Shown one piece after another: positions 1 to 4,863 of a DNA stretch of 7,995 nt (positions within the stretch are counted from its first letter, which is position 1; every line of letters begins with the position of its first letter). Origin of the DNA: Candidatus Omnitrophota bacterium. GTDB taxonomy: Bacteria; Omnitrophota; Koll11; Gorgyraeales; Gorgyraeaceae. The stretch lies in the NCBI GenBank assembly GCA_018818505.1, contig JAHIRR010000039.1, positions 1 through 7,995 on the forward strand. The letters are read 5' to 3'. A program made the translations under genes and the position numbers. Below the pieces are notes generated by a model, which saw nothing but the letters and a program-made list of their open reading frames with translations, did not search any database and was not told the origin of the DNA.

Positions 1-68
1 AGTTCATTATTCAACCATTATAAAGATAAACGGACCCAGCTATAGGGCTAAAAATGTGAAAAAAGGGG

Positions 69-178
69 GTGATCGCGATTAATTATGCAGCTATGGAAAA
101 AAGTCGGGCGATAGGTATGGAATTTGCCTTGACTTTGAGGAACTGATGATAAAGAATTGGCTAGAAAGAAGCTTTTAA
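69..178 (+). other. Possible mini-ORFs ahead of the integrase
   Basis: The 156 bases before the integrase hold no recognisable gene. A 25-codon frame opens at GTG 69 (internal ATGs at 93 and 117) and stops with TGA at 144-146. That stop overlaps an ATG at 146-148, which has a GAGG at 137-140 at good spacing. The ATG 146 frame runs only 10 codons to TAA 176-178 and overlaps the integrase start out of frame. This could be a translationally coupled leader, the decayed end of an earlier gene, or chance. Nothing supports a protein function. Confidence 0.15.
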
Positions 179-1107
179 CCCGGCTTACTGAATATCAGGC
201 ATTACGTACAGGTGAGAAAGCTATCAGTGACATGCCGTATTTACATTTCGCAGAGGAGTTTTTAAAGCACTACAAGGCGCGCTATCCTTACGAGACCTTT
301 AAGTCCCATAGAAGCTGTATAAATGAGTTTATGAGGTTTTTGGACCTTGTTGGCTTGAATCTCCTGTCTGAAATTACAACTGCAGTGATCGATAAGTATA
401 TTACATATCTAAGAGACTCTAAAGGAAACAGGGCTAATACCTGCAATAACCATCTAAAAAACCTCGGTACACAGTTCAGTTTTGCAATAAGGCATAATTT
501 AGTAAAGGATAATCCAGCTAAGGGTTGTAAAAAGGTTGAGGTAAATGACGCAAAGCAGAAAAACGCCCTTTCTCCTCTCGAGTATCAGGCCTTTATGGCA
601 GCCACAAAGAAACTATACCCTTTCTACCATTCAATTTATTATACATTCATTCATACAGGGCTTAGATTTACTGAGCTTATTAAGCTAAAGTGGCAGGATA
701 TTGACTTTGAGAACAAGGTCTTATGGGTTATGCAGCCAAAATGCAAGAAAAAACCTGACTATATCAGCATGCACGATGGGCTTATAAAGGTCTTAGAGGG
801 TCTTAAAAAGAAAAACAGGAGTGAATATGTTTTTACTAAAGAGGATGGATCACCTTTTGGCATTAGGACAAGGAAGATCATAAGGAGATTAAAGGAGATA
901 TTAAAAAAGGCTAATATTACTGGTATAAGCACTATACATGAACTTAGGCATACGCACTGTAGCCTTCTATTCAACGCAGGATTAAATACGAAAGAAGTGA
1001 TGGAGCAGATGAGGCATACGGAGCTAAGGACTACAGAAGGCTATGCTCATATATTTAGGCCAGAAGCTAATAGGAAGATTAAGAAATTAGAGAGGTTGGA
1101 CAGGTAG
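157..1107 (+). CDS. Tyrosine recombinase / phage-type integrase
   Basis: The protein is a 316-residue site-specific recombinase of the tyrosine (XerC/D, lambda Int) family, which cuts and rejoins DNA through a 3'-phosphotyrosine. A SAM-like N-terminal core-binding domain spans roughly residues 25-120 (FAEEFLKHY onward) and the catalytic domain 135-310. The catalytic set looks complete: Arg170 in HTGLR, a Lys in the beta-hairpin near 195-199, His261 and Arg264 in HELRH, His287 in MRHTE and Tyr296 in TEGYAHI. Length is normal for the family. The start is uncertain: the frame opens at TTG 157, 18 nt after an in-frame TGA, and the first in-frame ATG is at 232, inside the N-terminal domain. The better Shine-Dalgarno/ATG pair (137-148) is out of frame. 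No excisionase, tRNA or phage genes are visible, so it may be an orphan integrase or the edge of an integrated element. Confidence 0.93.
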   Translation: MARKKLLTRLTEYQALRTGEKAISDMPYLHFAEEFLKHYKARYPYETFKSHRSCINEFMRFLDLVGLNLLSEITTAVIDKYITYLRDSKGNRANTCNNHLKNLGTQFSFAIRHNLVKDNPAKGCKKVEVNDAKQKNALSPLEYQAFMAATKKLYPFYHSIYYTFIHTGLRFTELIKLKWQDIDFENKVLWVMQPKCKKKPDYISMHDGLIKVLEGLKKKNRSEYVFTKEDGSPFGIRTRKIIRRLKEILKKANITGISTIHELRHTHCSLLFNAGLNTKEVMEQMRHTELRTTEGYAHIFRPEANRKIKKLERLDR

Positions 1108-1110
1108 TTT

Positions 1111-1127
1111 GTTACGATTCTGTTACG
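1111..1127 (+). repeat. GTTACG direct repeat just after the integrase
   Basis: GTTACG occurs at 1111-1116 and again at 1122-1127, an 11-nt period, beginning 4 nt after the integrase stop codon. One helical turn between copies suits arm-type or core-type binding by a recombinase or another dimeric protein. No matching copy was noticed in the 156 bases upstream of the gene, so an attachment-site role is only a suggestion. Confidence 0.3.
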
Positions 1128-1149
1128 TTCTTTTAAAATAAGATAATGA

Positions 1150-1178
1150 TTGACAAGTTTCCCGACGATAAGTAGAAT
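1150..1178 (+). promoter_or_regulatory. Sigma70-type promoter for the BamE-like gene
   Basis: TTGACA at 1150-1155 and TAGAAT at 1173-1178 are separated by exactly 17 nt, close to the sigma70 consensus. Transcription would start near 1185, giving a leader of about 110 nt for the gene at 1297. That leader begins almost at once with the hairpin at 1190-1217. Confidence 0.65.
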
Positions 1179-1189
1179 GTAGTAAAAAA

Positions 1190-1227
1190 GGTGGGAATGA
1201 CCCCCGTCGTCCCCGCCATAACTTTTT
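1190..1227 (+). terminator. GC-rich hairpin with short T-run (terminator or REP-like)
   Basis: Arms 1190-1201 and 1206-1217 pair over 11 of 12 positions (two G-U, one mismatch) around a CCCC loop. Five T follow at 1223-1227 after a 5-nt gap. The gap makes it an imperfect intrinsic terminator. GGGAATGAC within the arm resembles common REP/palindromic units. It may end integrase transcription. It also lies at about +5 of the transcript from the 1150 promoter, where it could act as an attenuator or a 5' stabilising structure. Confidence 0.45.
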
Positions 1228-1296
1228 CCTTCCTGATAAATACCCCCAGAATTTGACTTGCCATATATTTAAAGGAGTAGTATCATATCAATAGGT

Positions 1297-2163
1297 ATGA
1301 GAAAGGCACTCTTAGTTATATTTCCTGTGATATTTTTGCTTGCTATCAGCGCGGTGGGAGCGCATTGCTATTACCATGTCAAGGTGTATCCTGTAAAGCT
1401 TGTGGAGGAAAAGTATTCTCCGCGAGAATGGATCAAGGACAAGGAAGGCGATATAGCTATCTATGGATGGAAGGTCAAGAGGGTGCACGATAAGCCAGAT
1501 ACATATTTTGTAAGTTATCTTTATGCTACAGGAAAAGACAGGGAAAAATCTGTAAAAAGAGGGTGGTCATGGGAGATAAATACTGAAGAGAGGCTCGTAA
1601 AATATATTGCTGGAGATGATGAGCTTGAGGCGAAATACAATGCAGCCCGGGAATACGCGGAAGAACCAGTTACCCCCAGGTTTTATAGAAAGTCATTTTA
1701 TGAATATAAGAAAGAGCGTATAGAGGAATCAAGGGCAAGGTGGCGCCGCCTGAAAAAAGGCCTGGGTGAATTCCAGGTCCGCGATATTCTGGGCGAACCA
1801 AAGAGGGTGGATGCTTATAACTCCTCCCCTTCTTTTATCCAATGGTCCTATCCTAATGGCGGCACTGTTAGATTTTATCGCAGTGGTATAGTCTCTGATA
1901 AGACGTTTAAGCTGGATGCATGGAAAGAGCCTGTTTCAGGGTCAAAGTTAAAGTGGAGACGATTACAAAAAGGCCTGAGTGAACCCCAGGTCAGCGATAT
2001 TCTGGGCGAGGCGAAAAGAGTAGACGCATATGCTTCATCCCCTCCTTTTATCCAATGGACATATCCTAATGGCGGCAGTATCAGATTTTATCGCAGCGGC
2101 ATGTTCTTTAGCAGGCAGTTTAGAGTCCAGGCGTGGAAAGAACCCTTCTGGAAAGAGCCTTAA
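1297..2163 (+). CDS. Exported protein with two tandem BamE/SmpA-like modules
   Basis: The protein has 288 residues. Residues 4-24 are hydrophobic and form a signal peptide or N-terminal anchor; the cysteine at 24 does not sit in a normal lipobox. Residues 30-140 are a charged, Tyr/Trp-rich region I do not recognise. Residues 149-212 and 220-283 are two copies of one 64-residue module with 45 identical positions. Each opens with WRRL.KGL, continues with QV.DILGE.KRVDAY, then IQW.YPNGG and RFYRSG, and ends AWKEP. The order 'G-x-x-x-x-V-x-x-x-LG-x-P ... W-x-Y ... V-x-F' is that of BamE/SmpA/OmlA-like domains, small folds found in envelope proteins; here they probably face the periplasm. The start ATG has a GGAG at 1274-1277, 19 nt away, which is unusually far. 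The gene stands alone between two promoters. The exact role is unknown. Confidence 0.8.
   Translation: MRKALLVIFPVIFLLAISAVGAHCYYHVKVYPVKLVEEKYSPREWIKDKEGDIAIYGWKVKRVHDKPDTYFVSYLYATGKDREKSVKRGWSWEINTEERLVKYIAGDDELEAKYNAAREYAEEPVTPRFYRKSFYEYKKERIEESRARWRRLKKGLGEFQVRDILGEPKRVDAYNSSPSFIQWSYPNGGTVRFYRSGIVSDKTFKLDAWKEPVSGSKLKWRRLQKGLSEPQVSDILGEAKRVDAYASSPPFIQWTYPNGGSIRFYRSGMFFSRQFRVQAWKEPFWKEP
1741..2145 (+). repeat. Intragenic tandem duplication (two 192-nt copies)
   Basis: Bases 1741-1932 and 1954-2145 encode the two 64-residue modules, joined by a 7-residue linker. The DNA is still visibly alike, for example ATCCAATGG and CCTAATGGCGGC in both copies, so the duplication is fairly recent or kept alike by recombination. 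Divergence concentrates in the last 15 residues before the closing AWKEP. Confidence 0.85.
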
Positions 2164-2184
2164 ATTTCTTTTTCATTGTTTTTC

Positions 2185-2213
2185 TTGACATAGAGATGTT
2201 GCTATGTTATATT
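2185..2213 (+). promoter_or_regulatory. Strong extended -10 promoter for the response regulator
   Basis: TTGACA at 2185-2190, a 17-nt spacer and TATATT at 2208-2213, with TGT just before the -10 (extended -10 element). Transcription should begin near 2220, leaving an AT-rich leader of about 58 nt before the ATG at 2278. Confidence 0.7.
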
Positions 2214-2277
2214 TGTAATAGAGTTTTGTTTAATATTTAAATAAGTTTTAATAAGCGTTGAAGGAGAAGGAAAGCAT

Positions 2278-3000
2278 ATGATCGCTCAAAAGATTTTAGT
2301 AGCGGATTCAGACTCTAAGACAGTCAAGCTTATAAAGGATATTCTTACTGAACGGCAGCACGCCAGTGTCCTCTCTGCCAGGACAGCTGATGTGGCAGTG
2401 GAGATGGCATGGCGCAATAAGCCGGATATGATAATCGTGAACACAGAGCTTGTGGATCTGAGCGGCTGGGATGTGTTGGGTATCTTAAAGAAGAATGAGC
2501 CCACAAGCAGGATCCCCTTTATTATGATGGATAAAGTTGCCAATATAGATGATGAGATACGGGCCTTGAATTTAGGCGCGGATGACTATATTGCCAAGCC
2601 TTTGAAGAGGGAGCTGTTTCTTGCCAGGATAAAGGCGGTTTTTCATCGTTGTCTCCTTGGTTCCAAAAACCACAGTCATGACTCAGAGGAAGAGGTTGTT
2701 AAATCAGGCAGTATCACGATCAATATGTCCACACATATGGTATATATTAAAGGAAAGCAAATAGACCTGACCCCTAAGGAATTCGCGCTCCTTTATCTCT
2801 TTATTAAGAAACAGGGCCGGGTTCTCAATAGAGTCTTTTTATCAGGTACTATATGGGAGCGCGAGTATTTTGAGACAAGCCATACAATCGACAAGCATAT
2901 TGCTAATCTACGCAAGAAGTTAGGTAAAGAAGGCAGGCGCATAGAGACTCTCCATACCATAGGTTATAAGTTCTTAGAGTCAAAGACAACCTGTAACTGA
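2278..3000 (+). CDS. OmpR/PhoB-family response regulator with degenerate receiver
   Basis: The protein is a 240-residue DNA-binding regulator. Residues 5-122 form a receiver domain and about 143-236 an OmpR-type winged helix (LTPKEFALL, then IDKHIANLRKKL for the recognition helix and HTIGYKF for the wing). The receiver lacks key chemistry. The phosphoacceptor Asp is Asn55 (codon AAC at 2440-2442, in IIVNTEL); the second acidic Mg-binding residue is Ser11 (ADSD); the switch Thr/Ser is Asp85. Asp10 and Lys107 remain. It therefore probably works without Asp phosphorylation, through dimerisation, expression level or ligand. AAGGAG at 2261-2266 and GAAGG at 2266-2270 support the ATG. No histidine kinase gene lies beside it. 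The next transcription unit downstream is the secreted-protein cluster, whose promoter region carries 10-bp-spaced repeats it could bind; that link is inferred. Confidence 0.92.
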   Translation: MIAQKILVADSDSKTVKLIKDILTERQHASVLSARTADVAVEMAWRNKPDMIIVNTELVDLSGWDVLGILKKNEPTSRIPFIMMDKVANIDDEIRALNLGADDYIAKPLKRELFLARIKAVFHRCLLGSKNHSHDSEEEVVKSGSITINMSTHMVYIKGKQIDLTPKEFALLYLFIKKQGRVLNRVFLSGTIWEREYFETSHTIDKHIANLRKKLGKEGRRIETLHTIGYKFLESKTTCN

Positions 3001-3047
3001 ACCCTCCGAATAAAACCAAAATCCATTCAGATATACAAATCCCACAC

Positions 3048-3118
3048 AAAAATTTTCTTCCAAAAATCGCCAAAACCGACCAAAATCAATTAAAAATGCA
3101 CGATCATAAATAAAAAAA
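3048..3118 (+). promoter_or_regulatory. Phased A-tracts / 10-bp direct repeats upstream of the cluster promoter
   Basis: A-runs begin at 3062, 3072, 3082 and 3092, exactly 10 bp apart, each preceded by C, CC or T. The repeat unit is about CCAAAA plus four bases. Further A-runs at 3048-3052 and 3112-3118 keep roughly the same phase. Four to six helically phased A-tracts 25-90 bp above a -35 box are expected to bend DNA and can act as an UP-type activator. The same 10-bp direct-repeat pattern is the usual site architecture of OmpR/PhoB-type regulators, one of which is encoded immediately upstream. Confidence 0.55.
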
Positions 3119-3141
3119 TAGAGAATTATGGCCTGGCGCTA

Positions 3142-3169
3142 TTGACTCGCAATCATTCTATGCTATACT
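3142..3169 (+). promoter_or_regulatory. Strong extended -10 promoter of the first secreted-protein gene
   Basis: TTGACT at 3142-3147 and TATACT at 3164-3169 with a 16-nt spacer, and TGC directly before the -10. Transcription would start near 3176, about 255 nt before the ATG at 3431, so the mRNA has a long leader. Confidence 0.7.
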
Positions 3170-3175
3170 TTAAAA

Positions 3176-3430
3176 CCCGTGTCCATAAAATATCTATTTT
3201 ATAGGCTGGGAAAGAATTCATGAAAACTTCAGATTTCGTTCAGGGAAAGTTCAGGTGGGGGTGCTATAGTTGTAGTGGGTTCAGAAAGGAAAGGAAAATA
3301 AGATATGAGTTTGAACAAATGGATGATTAAGGAACGGAAGATGAAAAAAGGAGGTGAGGCCGGTAAGATAACTTGTCTTTTTAGTACTCAAAAAGAGAAA
3401 AATCTGGTAACACAACCAAGGAGGTAGGAA
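3176..3430 (+). other. Long 5' leader with possible small ORFs and an orphan Shine-Dalgarno
   Basis: This is untranslated or leader-peptide sequence ahead of the gene at 3431. Two small frames are open. ATG 3220 to TAA 3330 gives 36 codons. ATG 3305 to TAG 3427 gives 40 codons, has AAGGAAA at 3291-3297 in front, and ends within the Shine-Dalgarno of the next gene. A ten-base perfect Shine-Dalgarno match, AAGGAGGTGA, lies at 3348-3357 with no usable frame after it. A G-rich stretch (GGG 3243, GGGGG 3257-3261, GGG 3277-3279) and a weak 6-bp hairpin (3377-3382 with 3390-3395) were also seen. No known riboswitch was recognised. Confidence 0.4.
3305..3427 (+). CDS. Possible 40-residue leader peptide
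   Basis: This frame starts MSLNKWMIKERKMKKGG, is rich in Lys and Arg, and has no signal peptide or membrane segment. In its favour: a purine-rich ribosome-binding stretch 8-13 nt upstream, and a stop codon 3 nt before the downstream ATG, an arrangement that couples translation. Against: no recognisable composition bias, internal ATGs at 3323 and 3341 that also could be starts, and a normal chance of a 40-codon frame in such sequence. It would overlap the 36-codon frame 3220-3330. Confidence 0.22.
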   Translation: MSLNKWMIKERKMKKGGEAGKITCLFSTQKEKNLVTQPRR

Positions 3431-3973
3431 ATGAAGAAATTAATGGTATTGTTAATTGTGGGTCTTTTGGTAGTGGGAGTAAGCGCTGTTTACGCAGCTG
3501 GCGAAGATAGCGATACAGTAACATCAGGAGTTAGTCTTGTTATTCCTCATGCTGCAAAGTTGGTAATTTCAGATGCTGATTCTTCATTGACTCTTGTACA
3601 GGATGGAAGCGCTGAAGAGGCATTTGAAGCTGATTATACAGAGATGCCTGCAAATTATCCTAAGTTAAAGGTTTCCGCTAACAGGAACTGGCAGTTATCA
3701 GCTAAGGTTACTACTCCTTTTGTAGCAGTAGATGGTTATACCAAGGCAGTATCAGATCTTCAGCTTAAGCATACTAATACTACATACGTAGTAGATGGTT
3801 TTAATTCTTTCGTTTCTCTATCTAGTACAGTGGATCAGGCGATTTGTTCCAGCGCAGTTGGTATAAAGAATGAATGGGTCAACTGTCAGTATGGGATTAT
3901 TCTGGACTATGCAAAAGATAGGCCAGGCACATACACTGCTACAGTGACTTACACATTAGCTACAACTGCATAA
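3431..3973 (+). CDS. Secreted WxL-like surface subunit, paralog 1 (probable major subunit)
   Basis: This is a 180-residue secreted protein. Signal peptide 1-22 ends VYA, giving a mature protein of about 158 residues. The mature part looks all-beta: a strand around SLVIPHAAKLVI (35-46), a DGSAEEAF segment, the WQL motif at 87-89 in NRNWQLSAKV, and a final strand pair CQYGIILDY (152-160) and TYTATVTYTL (167-176). W-x-L plus a terminal aromatic-T-L recalls WxL-domain or DUF4402-like beta-sandwich proteins, but assignment from sight is tentative. Cys139 and Cys152 are close together, unlike the siblings. A perfect Shine-Dalgarno (AAGGAGGT, 3418-3425), a strong promoter with phased A-tracts and a stable hairpin just after the stop suggest the highest expression in the cluster, as for a major subunit. 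Confidence 0.8.
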   Translation: MKKLMVLLIVGLLVVGVSAVYAAGEDSDTVTSGVSLVIPHAAKLVISDADSSLTLVQDGSAEEAFEADYTEMPANYPKLKVSANRNWQLSAKVTTPFVAVDGYTKAVSDLQLKHTNTTYVVDGFNSFVSLSSTVDQAICSSAVGIKNEWVNCQYGIILDYAKDRPGTYTATVTYTLATTA

Positions 3974-3994
3974 TTTTAAAAGATTAGTTTGCCT

Positions 3995-4025
3995 TGCCGG
4001 GCAGGGTTTAATATCCTGCCCGGCA
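3995..4025 (+). terminator. Perfect 11-bp intercistronic hairpin
   Basis: Arms 3995-4005 (TGCCGGGCAGG) and 4015-4025 are exact inverted repeats around a 9-nt AT-rich loop. Four more pairs (TTGC/GCAA) can form outside a 2-nt bulge. There is no T-run, so it is a poor intrinsic terminator. It is better seen as an mRNA-stabilising or processing hairpin that protects the upstream message and lowers expression of the next gene. It lies 21 nt after the paralog 1 stop and 22 nt before the paralog 2 start. Confidence 0.65.
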
Positions 4026-4030
4026 GCAAC

Positions 4031-4045
4031 CTGCAGGGGATGCAG
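4031..4045 (+). promoter_or_regulatory. Shine-Dalgarno presented in a small hairpin loop
   Basis: CTGCA (4031-4035) and TGCAG (4041-4045) are complementary and enclose GGGGA, the ribosome-binding sequence of the gene starting at 4048. The short stem could tune access of the ribosome. It is small enough to be chance. Confidence 0.3.
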
Positions 4046-4047
4046 AT

Positions 4048-4596
4048 ATGAAAACAACAAGGACTATATTAATATTAATTTTAGTTTTAGTTATGGCCGC
4101 CAAATATAATATAGTCTTTGCAGGAGAAGAAGATACTGATACGCAGACCTCGATAGTAAGCCTGACTATTCCTCACGTATGTAAGCTTGTTATAAGCCAG
4201 CCTGATTCCTCAATAACGCTTGACCAGGATGTGGATGCTGAACAGGCATTTGACACTGGCTATGTGGAACTCGGTGCTGGCAAGCCCAACCTGAAAGTCT
4301 CTGCTAACAAGAGCTGGAAACTAAGCGCAAAGAGCAGTGGTTTTAGCGCTAATGGCAGTTATACTAAGGCCACAGGGGACTTACAGCTCAAGGATGCCGG
4401 CTCTTCGCATGCAGCCAATGGTTTTACTGACTATAAGGCGCTTTCAGCAGTGGACCAGGACATAGCTATCTCTGCAGGCGGCGTTAAGAACGAAGACCAC
4501 CCCTGCCAGTACAAGATCCTCTTAGACTACGAGAATGACATACCAGGCGAATACACTGCCACAGTGACCTACACGCTCTCCACAGACGCCTCATAG
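4048..4596 (+). CDS. Secreted WxL-like surface subunit, paralog 2
   Basis: This is a 182-residue member of the same family as the gene at 3431. The signal peptide ends about residue 25 (VFA). The family pattern is clear: SLTIPHVCKLVIS near 38-50, AEQAFDTGYVE 64-74, WKL at 90-92 followed by SAKSSGF, Y.KAT.DLQLKDAG, NGF.DY.ALS, then GVKNEDHPCQYKILLDY and a last strand EYTATVTYTL. Cys45 and Cys153 could form a disulfide between the N-terminal and C-terminal strands. No convincing promoter of its own is visible, so it is probably read with paralog 1 through the hairpin at 3995. Its last 90 or so bases are almost identical to those of the gene at 4864. Confidence 0.8.
   Translation: MKTTRTILILILVLVMAAKYNIVFAGEEDTDTQTSIVSLTIPHVCKLVISQPDSSITLDQDVDAEQAFDTGYVELGAGKPNLKVSANKSWKLSAKSSGFSANGSYTKATGDLQLKDAGSSHAANGFTDYKALSAVDQDIAISAGGVKNEDHPCQYKILLDYENDIPGEYTATVTYTLSTDAS
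4492..4574 (+). repeat. 83-nt identical tract, copy in paralog 2
   Basis: Bases 4492-4574 match 5299-5381 at every position, and the match continues to 4583/5390 with a single difference. The rest of the two genes is clearly diverged. This points to recent gene conversion confined to the last two strands of the protein. Confidence 0.9.
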
Positions 4597-4613
4597 CCAT
4601 AATAAGACTTTCC

Positions 4614-4642
4614 TTGCAATATACCTCTAATAATGCTATAAT
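4614..4642 (+). promoter_or_regulatory. Promoter of the riboswitch-controlled gene
   Basis: TTGCAA at 4614-4619, 17-nt spacer, perfect TATAAT at 4637-4642 with TGC before it (extended -10). Transcription would begin near 4649, about 55 nt before the riboswitch aptamer. CCTTGC at the -35 region recurs at 5425-5430 and 6195-6200. Confidence 0.7.
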
Positions 4643-4704
4643 AACGCAACCCTTGAAAAGCAATGGTTTTAGTGGTATACTTATATTGAAGAAAAAAAAC
4701 CAGT

Positions 4705-4812
4705 AATAAGGTACGATAATAGCAAACCACTTGAAAGAGTGGGACGCAAAGCCAACGGGCCCGCCATTTTGACTCTCAGTCAAAATGGCGAGGCGGCTGG
4801 GTTGCCGAAACC
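4705..4812 (+). ncRNA. Cyclic-di-GMP-I (GEMM-I) riboswitch aptamer
   Basis: All hallmark parts of the class I c-di-GMP aptamer are present in order. GCAAACC is at 4722-4728. A 6-bp stem CCACTT/GAGTGG is closed by a GAAA tetraloop at 4733-4736. The core GGGACGCAAAGCC is at 4741-4753. CGGGCC opens the second stem, which carries a perfect 13-bp helix (4762-4774 with 4778-4790, loop CTC). GGCTGGGTTGCCGA at 4795-4808 closes the fold. Upstream TAAT (4717-4720) can pair with ATTA (4813-4816) and AGGT (4709-4712) with ACCT (4819-4822) as an extended P1. The aptamer senses the second messenger and controls the secreted-protein gene at 4864 through the adjoining terminator. Confidence 0.96.
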
Positions 4813-4815
4813 ATT

Positions 4816-4849
4816 AAAACCTATTCTCTTTCAAGGGATAGGTTTTTTT
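4816..4849 (+). terminator. Riboswitch-linked intrinsic terminator
   Basis: AAAACCTAT (4816-4824) and ATAGGTTTT (4838-4846) form a perfect 9-bp stem, extendable by three pairs including two G-U, and seven T run from 4843 to 4849. It sits between the aptamer and the ATG at 4864. The 5' arm overlaps bases that can join an extended P1 of the aptamer (ACCT 4819-4822). Ligand-stabilised P1 would then block the terminator, making an ON switch. The direction of control is inferred. Confidence 0.9.
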
Positions 4850-4863
4850 ATTTGGGTGTTGAA

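Noticed and set aside
1253..1283. Second promoter TTGACT/TAGTAT before the 1297 gene
   Set aside because: The spacer is 19 nt and the -10 would overlap the region just after the ribosome-binding site; the promoter at 1150 is far better.
1364..1378. Lipobox in the BamE-like protein (Cys24)
   Set aside because: The residues before the cysteine are Gly-Ala-His, which do not fit the lipobox consensus; a plain anchor or signal peptide is more likely.
3001..3047. Intrinsic terminator after the response regulator
   Set aside because: Only AT-rich sequence and an AAAAATTTT palindrome nearby; no GC-rich stem with a T-run was found.
3230..3300. A second c-di-GMP or other known riboswitch in the leader of paralog 1
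   Set aside because: The GEMM core (GCAAACC, GACGCAAAGCC) is absent and no other class was recognised; only scattered G-runs are present.
3989..4017. Promoter TTGCCT-N17-TATCCT for paralog 2
   Set aside because: The -10 match is poor and the whole element lies inside a perfect hairpin, which explains the sequence better.
4852..4863. In-frame TTG start four codons before paralog 3
   Set aside because: It lies within 3 nt of the terminator T-run, has no ribosome-binding site, and adds residues before a normal Lys-rich signal peptide that begins at ATG 4864.
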